Shown one piece after another: positions 1 to 8,662 of a DNA stretch of 25,487 bases (the first letter of the stretch is position 1; the number at the start of each line of letters is the position of its first letter). The notes below the pieces were generated by a model. That model had not been told where the DNA came from. It saw nothing but the letters and a program-made list of their open reading frames with translations, and searched no databases. The DNA comes from DATNNN01 sp035601815 (GTDB taxonomy: Bacteria; Pseudomonadota; Alphaproteobacteria; Rhizobiales; Xanthobacteraceae): positions 1 through 25,487 of the forward strand of contig DATNNN010000193.1 of NCBI GenBank assembly GCA_035601815.1. Direction: 5' to 3'. The translations under genes were made by a program, and so were the position numbers.

Positions 1-822
1 CAGCGCGGCCTCTATCTCACCGCGCTCGCCGAGGCCACCAAGCGCGCCGAGGCCACGCAGGACCCGAAGTCGATGACGCTGATCGCCGAGATTTATCTCA
101 ACGGCAACGGCGTGAAGCAGGACGAGAAGAAAGCCGCCGAGTGGTATCGCCTCGCCGCCGACCGTGGGGACCGCGAGGCGCAGTTCGGCCTCGGGCTCCT
201 CTACCTGACCGGCCGCGGCGTCGCCCGCGACCGCGCCGAGGCCGCCCGCCACTTCCAGGCCGCGGCCGAGGGGGGCTACGCGCCCGCCGCCTATAACCTC
301 GCGCTGTTCTACGTTGAGGGGCAGGTGGTGCCGAAGGACATCGCTGCCGCCGTCAAGTGGTTCCGCGCCGCGGCCGACCAGGATCTTGCCGACGCCCAAT
401 ACGCGCTCGCCGGGCTGTACCAGGAAGGAACCGGCGTCGCGAAGAGCCAGGAAGAGGCCGTTCGCTGGCTCGGGCGCGCCGCGGCACTCGGCCAGATTCC
501 GGCGATGGTCGAGTACGCGATCGCGCTGTTCAACGGCAACGGCGTCGCCAAGGACGAAGCCGGCGCCGCCCGCCTGTTCCGCCGCGCGGCACTTGCCGGC
601 AACGCGGTGGCGCAAAACCGCCTCGCCCGCATCCTGTTCACCGGCCGCGGCTTGCCCGTCGATCCGGTGGAGGGCGCCGCCTGGCACCTGCTCGCGCGCG
701 CGCAAGGAGTCGCCGATCCCCTGCTCGACGAGTTTCTCGCCAAACTCAGCAAGGACGACCAGGCCGCCGCCGAGAAGCGCGCCGCCGCGCGGGTCGGCGG
801 CAAGCTTCCGCCCCACACTTGA
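1..822 (+). CDS. Sel1-like repeat protein, 5'-truncated by window edge
   Basis: The reading frame is open from base 1, so the true start lies upstream; the first ATG in frame is at 73 but is not a convincing start. The visible 273 residues are a string of Sel1-like repeats (TPR-like alpha-hairpins of about 36 residues). They are recognisable by recurrent blocks such as YLNGNGVKQDEKKAAEWYRL and YLTGRGVARDRAEAARHF and by recurring AA.G...A...L spacing. About six repeats can be counted, followed by a short Ala/Lys-rich tail. Such repeats mediate protein-protein contacts, and many Sel1 proteins are exported or envelope-associated; the N-terminus that would show a signal peptide is missing. The gene precedes efp by 48 bases on the same strand. 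The specific partner cannot be read from the sequence. Family call firm, function unknown. Confidence 0.88.
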   Translation, partial: QRGLYLTALAEATKRAEATQDPKSMTLIAEIYLNGNGVKQDEKKAAEWYRLAADRGDREAQFGLGLLYLTGRGVARDRAEAARHFQAAAEGGYAPAAYNLALFYVEGQVVPKDIAAAVKWFRAAADQDLADAQYALAGLYQEGTGVAKSQEEAVRWLGRAAALGQIPAMVEYAIALFNGNGVAKDEAGAARLFRRAALAGNAVAQNRLARILFTGRGLPVDPVEGAAWHLLARAQGVADPLLDEFLAKLSKDDQAAAEKRAAARVGGKLPPHT

Positions 823-870
823 CGGCCTCATGCCCGGACTGGCACCAGAAGCGCCACTCCGAGGACAATC

Positions 871-1434
871 ATGAAGATCAACGGCAACGAGATCCGGCCA
901 GGCATGGTCATCGAGCACGACGGCTCGCTGTGGGCCGCGGTGAAGGCCATGGCGGTGAAGCCGGGCAAGGGCCCCGCCTACAACCAGGTCGAGCTCAAGA
1001 ACCTCATCGACGGCCGCAAGCTCAACAACCGCTTCGGCTCCGACGAGCGGGTCGAGCGCGTGCGCCTGGAGCAGAAGGATTTCCAGTTTCTCTACAAGCA
1101 GGGCGACGCCCTCGTGTTCATGGACCTCGACACATACGACCAGATCGAGTTGCCCGAGGAATTCGTCGGCGAGCGCTCGGCGTTCCTGCAGGACGGCATG
1201 AAGGTCACGCTCGAGATGCACGACGAGCGCGCCATCGGCATCAAGCTGCCGGACCAGGTGACGCTCGAGGTGGTGGAGGCCGACGCGGTGGTGCGCGGCC
1301 AGACCGCGGCCTCATCCTACAAGCCCGCCAAGCTCGAGAACGGCGTCAAGGTCATGGTGCCGCCCTTCATCGTGACCGGCGAGAAGGTCGTCGTCGATAC
1401 CAACGAGCTCACCTACATCCGCCGCGCGGAGTGA
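871..1434 (+). CDS. efp: Elongation factor P
   Basis: The 187-residue product is a full-length bacterial EF-P, which binds ribosomes stalled at polyproline stretches between the P and E sites and stimulates peptide-bond formation. The N-terminal KOW-like domain carries the PGKGPA loop with Lys33, equivalent to the lysine that EpmA/EpmB-type enzymes beta-lysylate in E. coli. Two OB-fold domains follow, ending in the conserved block containing VPPFI and the D-T-x-x-x-Y C-terminus. A GAGGA ribosome-binding site sits 7 bases before the ATG. The stop codon overlaps the start of the next gene (TGATG at 1432-1436), so translation of the two is probably coupled. No epmA or epmB is in the window. Assignment essentially certain. 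Confidence 0.98.
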   Translation: MKINGNEIRPGMVIEHDGSLWAAVKAMAVKPGKGPAYNQVELKNLIDGRKLNNRFGSDERVERVRLEQKDFQFLYKQGDALVFMDLDTYDQIELPEEFVGERSAFLQDGMKVTLEMHDERAIGIKLPDQVTLEVVEADAVVRGQTAASSYKPAKLENGVKVMVPPFIVTGEKVVVDTNELTYIRRAE

Positions 1435-2222
1435 TGCTCCGCTCCGCCCTCATCAACGTGATGGTCGCGGCGGCCCGCAAGGCGTCGCGCGCACTGTTGC
1501 GCGACTTCGGCGAGGTGGAGAACCTCCAGGTTTCGCTCAAGGGTCCCGCCAACTTCGTCACCAACGCCGACCGGCGCGCCGAAGAAATCATCCACCGCGA
1601 GCTGTCCAAGGCGCGTCCCGCCTACGGCTTCCTCATGGAAGAGCGCGGCCGCATCGCCGGCAGCGACGACAAGAACACATGGATCGTCGACCCCCTCGAC
1701 GGCACCACCAACTTCATGCACGGCATCCCGTTGTTCGCGATCTCCATCGCGCTCGTGCGCGAGGGCGTGCCGTTCGCCGGCATCGTTTTTCACCCGACCA
1801 GCGACGAACTGTTCATGGCCGAGCGCGGCCGCGGCGCGTATGTCAACGACCGCCGCTTGCGCGTGGCCGCCCGCCGCGATCTCGCCGAATGCGTCATCTG
1901 CTGCGGCATTCCCCACCGCGGGCGCGGCGACACCGCCCGCTTCCGCGCCGAGCTCGGCGCAGTGCAGGACCAGGTCGCCGGCGTGCGGCGCACCGGGGCC
2001 GCAGCGCTCGACCTCGCCTGGGTCGCCGCCGGGCGCTACGACGGCTTCTGGGAGCGCGGTCTGTCGCCGTGGGACATCGCCGCCGGGCTCGTGATCCTGC
2101 GCGAGGCGGGCGGTTTCGCCACCGATCTCAACGGTGCCGAAGAGGTGCTCGACAAGGACACCATCGTCGCCGGCAATGAGCACGTGCATGCAGCCCTGCG
2201 CAAAGTGCTGCAGGCCGCCTGA
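1434..2222 (+). CDS. Inositol monophosphatase family protein (SuhB-like)
   Basis: 262 residues, the usual length for the Mg2+-dependent inositol-monophosphatase/SuhB family. Metal-binding motifs are complete: Glu69-Glu70 in the GFLMEE segment, Asp86 and Asp89 in DPLDGTTNF, and Asp214 in the WDIAAG motif near the C-terminus. This predicts an active phosphatase on myo-inositol-1-phosphate or a related sugar phosphate; in E. coli the homologue SuhB also acts in rRNA antitermination. The ATG at 1434 overlaps the efp stop by one base. The frame stays open far upstream only as an artefact of high GC, and 1434 is the start that matches family length. Substrate is not deducible. Family assignment strong; the symbol suhB is plausible but not asserted. 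Confidence 0.94.
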   Translation: MLRSALINVMVAAARKASRALLRDFGEVENLQVSLKGPANFVTNADRRAEEIIHRELSKARPAYGFLMEERGRIAGSDDKNTWIVDPLDGTTNFMHGIPLFAISIALVREGVPFAGIVFHPTSDELFMAERGRGAYVNDRRLRVAARRDLAECVICCGIPHRGRGDTARFRAELGAVQDQVAGVRRTGAAALDLAWVAAGRYDGFWERGLSPWDIAAGLVILREAGGFATDLNGAEEVLDKDTIVAGNEHVHAALRKVLQAA

Positions 2223-2301
2223 TCCGCCTCGTTTTCGCCCAGAGCGCCCGGCATTCCCTTTCCACCCGCCTGTGCCATAGTTGCGGACGGAATCGGCTCG
2301 C

Positions 2302-3459
2302 ATGGCTGCCAAAAAGGAAATCGACCCCTACGGCAAGGTTTCCTCGCCCCGGATTTTTCTCGTCCGGATGGCGGTTTTTCTCGTGCTGGCGGCGCTCGTC
2401 TGCGTATTGCTCTACCGGCCAATCTGGACCGCCTTTCTCGCCAATCCGGGCCTGAACGGCATCATCCTCGGCACCCTTCTGATCGGCATCCTGCTGGCGC
2501 TGCGCCAGGTGCTGCGCCTGTTCCCCGAGATCGAGTGGGTGAACGGCTTTCGTCTCGCCGACCCGGGCCTCGCGGTGAACGAGCCGCCCGTCTTGCTCGC
2601 GCCCATGGCGGCGCTGCTCGGCGACCGCATCGGCCGCATGGCCATGTCGCAGACCACCATGCGGGGCATTCTCGACTCAATCGGCACCCGCCTCGACGAG
2701 GCGCGCGACGTGGGGCGCTATCTCACCGGCCTTCTGGTCTTCCTCGGCCTGCTCGGCACCTTCTGGGGCCTGCTCGAGACCGTGGGCTCGATCGGCAAGG
2801 TGATCTCGTCGCTCCAGGTCGGTGCCGACGCGGGCGCGATCTTCGAGGACTTGAAAAGCGGCATTGCGGCACCCCTCGGCGGCATGGGCATCGCATTCTC
2901 CTCGTCGCTATTCGGCCTCTCCGGCTCGCTGGTGCTCGGCTTCCTCGATCTGCAGGCGGGTCAGGCGCAGAACCGCTTCTATACGGACCTGGAAGATTGG
3001 CTCTCCACCACCGTGCGCGATCTCGGCGTCGGAACCGAGGGCGGCAGCGGCGCGCCCAGCACCAAGATGGTGGAGGACTTCAGCAGCGCGGTAGCTCGCC
3101 TCGAGAAGGTGACGAAGTCGGGCGCCGGCTTCCCCTCCATCCAGGTGGACGAGCTCGCGGTTGCGATCCAGCGCCTCGAGCACGCGGTGAAACCGGTGAT
3201 TGCCGTCGCCGCCTTCCCGGTCGAGGCGGTGACCCAGGCGATCCGCCGCCTGGAAGAGGTGGTGGCGGAATCCGGATCGCAGCGCGCGAGCAAGGCCATG
3301 GTCCAGCTCGCCGACAGCCTGCAGACCGTGGTCCAGCACATGCGCACCGAGCAACAGATGCTGCGCGACTGGGTCGAGGCCAACGCAGAGCAGCAGCACG
3401 AGATCCGCCGGCTACTGGAGCGGCTCTCCCGCGTCGAGCCCGTCGGCGGGAGGCGGTAA
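2302..3459 (+). CDS. MotA/TolQ/ExbB-like proton channel subunit
   Basis: 385 residues from the ATG at 2302; a TTG at 2281 is in frame but has no better ribosome site. Four membrane segments can be seen: about residues 18-40, 52-75, 140-165 (containing the family motif GLLGTFWGLLE) and 195-225 (GMGIAFSSSLFGLSGSLVLG). This is the arrangement of MotA, ExbB, TolQ and ZorA ion-driven stators. A helical, probably cytoplasmic tail of about 150 residues follows, longer than in TolQ/ExbB. The next gene, directly abutting, encodes a MotB-like partner, so the two should form an inner-membrane, peptidoglycan-anchored ion-driven complex. No flagellar genes are nearby, so a flagellar role is unlikely. Family call strong; the driven process is unknown. 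Confidence 0.88.
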   Translation: MAAKKEIDPYGKVSSPRIFLVRMAVFLVLAALVCVLLYRPIWTAFLANPGLNGIILGTLLIGILLALRQVLRLFPEIEWVNGFRLADPGLAVNEPPVLLAPMAALLGDRIGRMAMSQTTMRGILDSIGTRLDEARDVGRYLTGLLVFLGLLGTFWGLLETVGSIGKVISSLQVGADAGAIFEDLKSGIAAPLGGMGIAFSSSLFGLSGSLVLGFLDLQAGQAQNRFYTDLEDWLSTTVRDLGVGTEGGSGAPSTKMVEDFSSAVARLEKVTKSGAGFPSIQVDELAVAIQRLEHAVKPVIAVAAFPVEAVTQAIRRLEEVVAESGSQRASKAMVQLADSLQTVVQHMRTEQQMLRDWVEANAEQQHEIRRLLERLSRVEPVGGRR

Positions 3460-4461
3460 GTGGCGCTCGGCCGCGCGCGCGGGCGCGAGCGCACCGTCGA
3501 CTACTGGCCGGGGTTCGTCGACGCCCTGTCGACGCTCCTCCTCGTCTTCATTTTCCTGCTGTCGGTGTTCATGCTGACGCAGTTCTTCCTGTCGCAGGAG
3601 ATCACCGGCAAGGAGAACATCCTCAACCGCCTCACCGCGCAACTGAGGCAGCTTTCGGAGATCCTGGCGCTGGAGCGCGCCAACTCCGGTTCGCTGGAAG
3701 ACCAGCTCGCCTCGCTGCGCGCGAGCCTGCGGGCCGCCGAGACCGAGCGCGACCGGCTGCGCGGCGAAGGCGGCGGTACTGATGTGAAGGCGCTCACCAG
3801 CGAGCTCGAAGCCGAGCGGCAATTGAGCGAGCGCCAGGTGTCGCAGATCGCGCTCCTGAACCAGCAGCTCTCGGCGCTCCGGCGCCAGCTCGCGGCAATC
3901 GAGGAAGCGCTCGACGCCTCGGAGAAACGCAACCGCGAGAGCCAGACCAAGATCAGCGACCTCGGCCAGCGCCTCAACCTCGCGCTGGCGCAACGCGTGC
4001 AGGAGCTGCAACGCTACCGCTCCGAGTTCTTCGGCCGCCTGCGCGAGATCCTCGGCAACCGGCCCGATATCCGCATCGTCGGCGACCGTTTCGTGTTCCA
4101 GTCGGAGGTGCTGTTCGATGTGGGCCAGGCGGCGCTCAAGCCCGAGGCGCGGCCCGAGCTCGACAAGCTCGCCGCGCTTCTCGTGGAACTGGAGGGCAAG
4201 ATTCCGGCCGACATCCCCTGGGTGATCCGCATCGACGGCCATACCGACGTCCGGCCGATCGCAACCGCGGTATTCCCGTCGAACTGGGCGCTGTCCGCCG
4301 CCCGCGCCATCTCCGTGGCGCAATACCTGATCGGCAAGGGCATGTCGCCGCAGCACATCCTGCCTGCGGGCTTCGGCGAGTATCAACCGATCGATCCGGG
4401 CACCACCGAAGAAGCGTACCGCCGCAACCGGCGGATCGAGCTCAAGCTCACCGATCGCTGA
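3460..4461 (+). CDS. MotB/OmpA-like peptidoglycan-binding membrane protein
   Basis: 333 residues starting with GTG, 6 bases after a GGAGG site and immediately after the upstream stop. A short basic N-terminus leads into one membrane helix (about residues 17-46) with an acidic residue at its start, Asp21 in GFVDALS, the position of the proton-carrying aspartate of MotB/ExbD-type subunits. Residues about 50-185 are heptad-like and rich in Glu/Arg/Leu/Gln, predicting a long periplasmic coiled coil. The C-terminal OmpA-like domain (about 200-333) has the peptidoglycan-contacting pattern IDGHTDVRPI, NWALSAARA and RRNRRIEL. It is the obvious partner of the preceding MotA/ExbB-like subunit. It ends tail-to-tail with the ABC transporter gene with no bases between the stop codons (4459-4464). 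Confidence 0.9.
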   Translation: MALGRARGRERTVDYWPGFVDALSTLLLVFIFLLSVFMLTQFFLSQEITGKENILNRLTAQLRQLSEILALERANSGSLEDQLASLRASLRAAETERDRLRGEGGGTDVKALTSELEAERQLSERQVSQIALLNQQLSALRRQLAAIEEALDASEKRNRESQTKISDLGQRLNLALAQRVQELQRYRSEFFGRLREILGNRPDIRIVGDRFVFQSEVLFDVGQAALKPEARPELDKLAALLVELEGKIPADIPWVIRIDGHTDVRPIATAVFPSNWALSAARAISVAQYLIGKGMSPQHILPAGFGEYQPIDPGTTEEAYRRNRRIELKLTDR

Positions 4462-6258
<1,797 letters not shown>

Positions 6259-6317
6259 TTCTGCGGAAGCGGCCGAACGCGGCTGGGTTCCGCCCCCACG
6301 AGATCCGAGGACCAGCC

Positions 6318-6542
6318 ATGAAGCCCGGTATCCACCCTGAATATCACCTCATCAAGGTGGCGATGACGGACGGCACCGAATACACGACGCGCTCGACCTG
6401 GGGCAAGGAGGGCGACGTGCTGCATCTCGACATCGACCCCAAGACGCATCCGGCCTGGACTGGCGGCCAGCAGCAGCTGCTCGACCGCGGCGGCCGTCTG
6501 TCGCGCTTCCAGAAGAAATTCGCGGGCTTCATCAAGAGCTGA
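6318..6542 (+). CDS. rpmE: 50S ribosomal protein L31
   Basis: 74 residues with the recognisable L31 pattern: KPGIHPEYH at the start, STWGKEGDVLHLDIDPKTHPAWTG in the middle and GGRLSRFQKKF at the end. L31 sits at the central protuberance of the large subunit and bridges to the small subunit. The protein has no cysteine, so it is the zinc-independent form rather than the zinc-ribbon type. A GAGGA site lies 7 bases upstream of the ATG. It is transcribed divergently from the ABC exporter and is followed by a strong intrinsic terminator, so it is probably monocistronic. Assignment is very secure. Confidence 0.97.
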   Translation: MKPGIHPEYHLIKVAMTDGTEYTTRSTWGKEGDVLHLDIDPKTHPAWTGGQQQLLDRGGRLSRFQKKFAGFIKS

Positions 6543-6572
6543 CGCGGGCTCTCGGCCGGCGACGCTTTTCAG

Positions 6573-6598
6573 CCCCCGCGCTCCGGCGCGGGGGTTTT
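6573..6598 (+). terminator. Intrinsic terminator of rpmE
   Basis: A nine-base-pair GC stem (6573-6581 with 6586-6594) closes a TCCG tetraloop and is followed by TTTT. It lies 30 bases after the rpmE stop. The minus strand lacks a T-tract on the other side, so it acts on the plus strand only. Confidence 0.85.
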
Positions 6599-6604
6599 GC
6601 TTTT

Positions 6605-7129
6605 CTAGCGCCGCTGCTGCACCGCTTCGAAAGCCGCGCGCAGCAAGCCCATCTGCAGCTCGATGGGGTTGGCGGCGGGTTCGGCGGCGGCCTTGCGATA
6701 GATTAGCGCGTCGAGCCGCGTGACCTGCTCATGCAGATTCCGCGCGTGGTCGATGAGCGCGGCGAGGCGTTTGGGCAGCGCCGCCTGTGCATCGGCGGGC
6801 GGCGGATCGAAGCGGGTGAGCTTGACCTTGGTCTTCTCCGTGCGCGCCTGGTCGGGGCTGAGCTCGCCCTCGTTGACCGCGCGCTGCAGAAGCAGCCACG
6901 ACGCAAGCTGCATCAGCCGCGTGGTGAGCCGCATGGATTCCGTCGCATAGGTGAGCGCTGCCGCGCGCGTGAGGCGCTTGGCCTCCTGGCGGCCCGGACC
7001 GTCGAGGTAGGCGGCGGTGGCTTCCACCAGCGCCATGCCTTCCTTGAACAGCGCGGTGAAGGATTCGCCGGCCGCCATCCGCTGCGACAGGACGACGGGC
7101 TCTGGGGTACTGCGTACTGGATCGGACAT
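6605..7129 (-). CDS. DUF1465 protein, RcdA-like (CtrA degradation regulator)
   Basis: 174 residues from the ATG at 7129, chosen because a GGAG site lies 6 bases upstream; an ATG 48 bases further out (7177) has no such site. The protein is soluble and almost wholly helical: a conserved N-terminal part (SFTALFKEGMALVEATAAYL), a middle helix bundle (LTYATESMRLTTRLMQLASW LL) and a Pro-rich linker, then C-terminal helices. This is the DUF1465 family, whose studied member is Caulobacter RcdA, an adaptor that with CpdR and PopA delivers CtrA and other substrates to ClpXP during the G1-S transition. In Caulobacter rcdA is itself a CtrA target; here a perfect CtrA box lies about 225 bases upstream, although a terminator intervenes. 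Family assignment good; orthologous function inferred. Confidence 0.82.
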   Translation of the reverse strand: MSDPVRSTPEPVVLSQRMAAGESFTALFKEGMALVEATAAYLDGPGRQEAKRLTRAAALTYATESMRLTTRLMQLASWLLLQRAVNEGELSPDQARTEKTKVKLTRFDPPPADAQAALPKRLAALIDHARNLHEQVTRLDALIYRKAAAEPAANPIELQMGLLRAAFEAVQQRR

Positions 7130-7240
7130 GGATGCTCCGGCTATTGAAGCGCCTGCCGCCTCTTTCGTCCAGAGCACGGCGCGACCTCGGCCAATGCCGT
7201 TGCAAGCCCTGCGCCGCTTGGTCCCGTGCCGGTTCGGGAC

Positions 7241-7266
7241 AAAAAAGAGCCGCCCGGAGGCGGCTC
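7241..7266 (-). terminator. Intrinsic terminator of the predicted small RNA
   Basis: A perfect 8-bp GC-rich stem (7247-7254 with 7259-7266) with a UCCG loop on the minus strand is followed by six T (7246-7241). It ends transcription coming from the DUF1192/CtrA-box side, 112 bases before the RcdA-like start codon, so the RcdA-like gene probably needs read-through or its own promoter. Confidence 0.85.
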
Positions 7267-7331
7267 AAGGTGTTCACAGGGAGGCGTCAAACAGAGTGGA
7301 CAGGAGCCACTCAACGTCCAGAAGCTGGACG
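7241..7331 (-). ncRNA. Predicted structured small RNA downstream of a CtrA box
   Basis: Reading the minus strand from 7331, four hairpins stand nearly back to back. HP1 has a perfect 7-bp stem with a 3-base loop (7331-7325 with 7321-7315). HP2 has a perfect 6-bp stem with loop CUCCUGU (7312-7294). HP3 has a weaker 5-bp stem including one G-U pair, with a 13-base loop containing CCUCCC (7293-7271). The terminator hairpin (7266-7247) is followed by six T. A weak -10-like GATTAT (7342-7337) would start transcription near 7330, just at HP1, and the CtrA box then sits at about -24 to -38, the usual activating position. No coding frame with a start and ribosome site fits inside. Whether this belongs to a known alphaproteobacterial sRNA family cannot be told without a covariance-model search. 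It could instead be a 3'-UTR of the DUF1192 gene. Confidence 0.65.
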
Positions 7332-7353
7332 GGCTGATAATCCTCCTGAAACC

Positions 7354-7368
7354 TTAACTAATGGTTAA
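7354..7368. promoter_or_regulatory. Perfect CtrA-type box TTAA-N7-TTAA
   Basis: Two TTAA half-sites (7354-7357 and 7365-7368) are separated by exactly 7 bases, the consensus full site for the cell-cycle response regulator CtrA of alphaproteobacteria. On the plus strand the first half extends to TTAAC. In a window this GC-rich, AT-only half-sites at this spacing are unlikely by chance. The box lies 11 bases past the DUF1192 stop and just upstream of the predicted small RNA on the minus strand. Confidence 0.72.
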
Positions 7369-7378
7369 TTCGCGATGC

Positions 7379-7564
7379 TCAGCGCTTGAAGAACGTGTCG
7401 GCGCTGGACCGGCTCGCCTCTTTGGTGCGGATCGCGCCATCGAGCCGGGCGATCTCCGCCTGCAGCGCGGCGACGCGCTCCCTCAGCTCCTCCACCGACA
7501 GCAACGTGAGATCCGCACCGAGCTCATGCACTTTCGGCGGCTTGCGGACCGGTTCTTCGTCCAT
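7379..7564 (-). CDS. DUF1192 family small protein
   Basis: 61 residues with a charged N-terminus and a central helix, LTLLSVEELRERVAALQAEI, that continues in a heptad-like pattern to ARLDGAIRTKEAS, predicting a short coiled coil. No signal peptide or membrane segment is visible. It matches the alphaproteobacterial DUF1192 family, of unknown function. An AGGGAG site lies 7 bases before the ATG. It lies between a quinone oxidoreductase (divergent) and the RcdA-like gene, an arrangement I recall as common in Hyphomicrobiales. Gene call is good; function is unknown. Confidence 0.82.
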   Translation of the reverse strand: MDEEPVRKPPKVHELGADLTLLSVEELRERVAALQAEIARLDGAIRTKEASRSSADTFFKR

Positions 7565-7605
7565 CGAGCGCTCCCTGCCGCAAGACTAGCCGAGGGCGCG
7601 CGCCG

Positions 7606-7634
7606 TTGTCATCGGTGACCAAGGATCGTACAGA
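7606..7634 (+). promoter_or_regulatory. Predicted promoter of the PIG3-type oxidoreductase
   Basis: TTGTCA at 7606-7611 matches five of six -35 bases; TACAGA at 7629-7634 is a weak -10 at 17-base spacing. Initiation near 7641 would give a leader of about 17 bases containing the GGAG site. Confidence 0.42.
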
Positions 7635-7657
7635 CGGTCGGTTTCCCGGAGTTCCGC

Positions 7658-8659
7658 ATGTCCAAGCTGCCGCAGCGCATGACCGCGATCGCCATCAAGA
7701 CCCCCGGCGGACCAGAAGCGCTGGTGCCCGAGGAGCGCCTGGTGCCGGCGCCGGGACCGAGTGAGATTCTCGTGCGCGTGCGCGCCGCCGGCGTGAACCG
7801 TCCCGACGTCATGCAGCGCCAAGGCAAGTATCCGCCGCCGTCCGGCGCTCCCGACATCCCCGGCCTCGAGATCGCGGGCGAGGTCGCCGCGGCCGGCGCC
7901 AAGGTAAAGCGCTGGAAGATCGGCGACGCCGTCACCGCGCTCGTGGTCGGCGGCGGCTACGCCGAGTATGCCCTCGCCGACGAGACGAACGCGCTGCCGG
8001 TGCCCAAGGGATTTTCCTTCATCGAGGCGGCGGCGCTGCCCGAGACCTTCTTCACCGTATGGCACAACATGATGGAGCGCGGCCGCCTGAAATCCGGCGA
8101 GACCGTACTCGTGCATGGCGGCTCGAGCGGCATCGGCACCACCGCCATCATGCTGGCGAAGGCCTTCGGCGCCACGGTGATCGTCACCGCCGGCTCGCCG
8201 GAAAAATGCGCGGCGTGCAAGAGGCTCGGCGCCGACGTCGCCATCAACTACAAGACCGAGGACTTCGTGGCGAAGACCAAGGAGGCGACCGGCGGCCGCG
8301 GCGCCGATGTCATCCTCGACATGGTGGGCGGCGATTACGTGGACCGCAACTACGACGCCGCCGCGGTCGATGGCCGCATCGTGCAGATCGCGACCCAGCA
8401 GGGCTCGCAGGTCAAGATCAACGTCCTCAAGATCATGCAAAAGCGCCTCACCCACACCGGTTCGACGCTGCGGCCGCGGCCGGTGGCCGACAAGGCCGCG
8501 ATCGCGCGGGCGCTCGAGGAGAAGGTCTGGCCGCTGCTCAGCGCCGGCAAGATCAAGCCGGTCATCGATTCCGTCCAGCCCCTGGTGAAGGCGTCGGAAG
8601 CCCATGCCCGCATGGATTCGAGCGCCCACGTCGGCAAGATCGTGCTCGAGGTGCCCTGA
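7658..8659 (+). CDS. NAD(P)H-quinone oxidoreductase, PIG3 family (zinc-free MDR)
   Basis: 333 residues of the medium-chain dehydrogenase/reductase superfamily. The N-terminal GroES-like domain includes AAGVNRPDVMQRQGKYPPP, which lacks the zinc ligands of alcohol dehydrogenases and matches the TP53I3/PIG3 quinone reductase subgroup. The Rossmann domain begins near residue 145 with VHGGSSGIG and continues through the co-factor-binding segment VTAGSPEKCAACKRLGAD. It should transfer hydride from NADPH to quinones. A GGAG site precedes the ATG, and the gene is divergent from DUF1192. Natural substrate unknown; family assignment secure. Confidence 0.93.
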   Translation: MSKLPQRMTAIAIKTPGGPEALVPEERLVPAPGPSEILVRVRAAGVNRPDVMQRQGKYPPPSGAPDIPGLEIAGEVAAAGAKVKRWKIGDAVTALVVGGGYAEYALADETNALPVPKGFSFIEAAALPETFFTVWHNMMERGRLKSGETVLVHGGSSGIGTTAIMLAKAFGATVIVTAGSPEKCAACKRLGADVAINYKTEDFVAKTKEATGGRGADVILDMVGGDYVDRNYDAAAVDGRIVQIATQQGSQVKINVLKIMQKRLTHTGSTLRPRPVADKAAIARALEEKVWPLLSAGKIKPVIDSVQPLVKASEAHARMDSSAHVGKIVLEVP

Positions 8660-8662
8660 CCA

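Noticed and set aside
357..1433. Upstream extension of the inositol-monophosphatase reading frame to 357
   Set aside because: The extra 359 residues are Arg/Gly/Pro-rich and out of frame with the Sel1 and efp genes they overlap; the family start fits the ATG at 1434.
2302..4461. Zorya anti-phage system (ZorA/ZorB-like genes)
   Set aside because: The pair resembles ZorAB in architecture, but no ZorC, ZorD or ZorE gene adjoins; the neighbours are efp, an inositol-monophosphatase gene and an ABC exporter, a housekeeping setting.
7221..7246. GTCCCG/CGGGAC hairpin followed by AAAAAA as a plus-strand terminator
   Set aside because: A plus-strand terminator needs T after the stem; here it is A. 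The T-run belongs to the minus-strand terminator at 7247-7266, and no plus-strand gene ends here.
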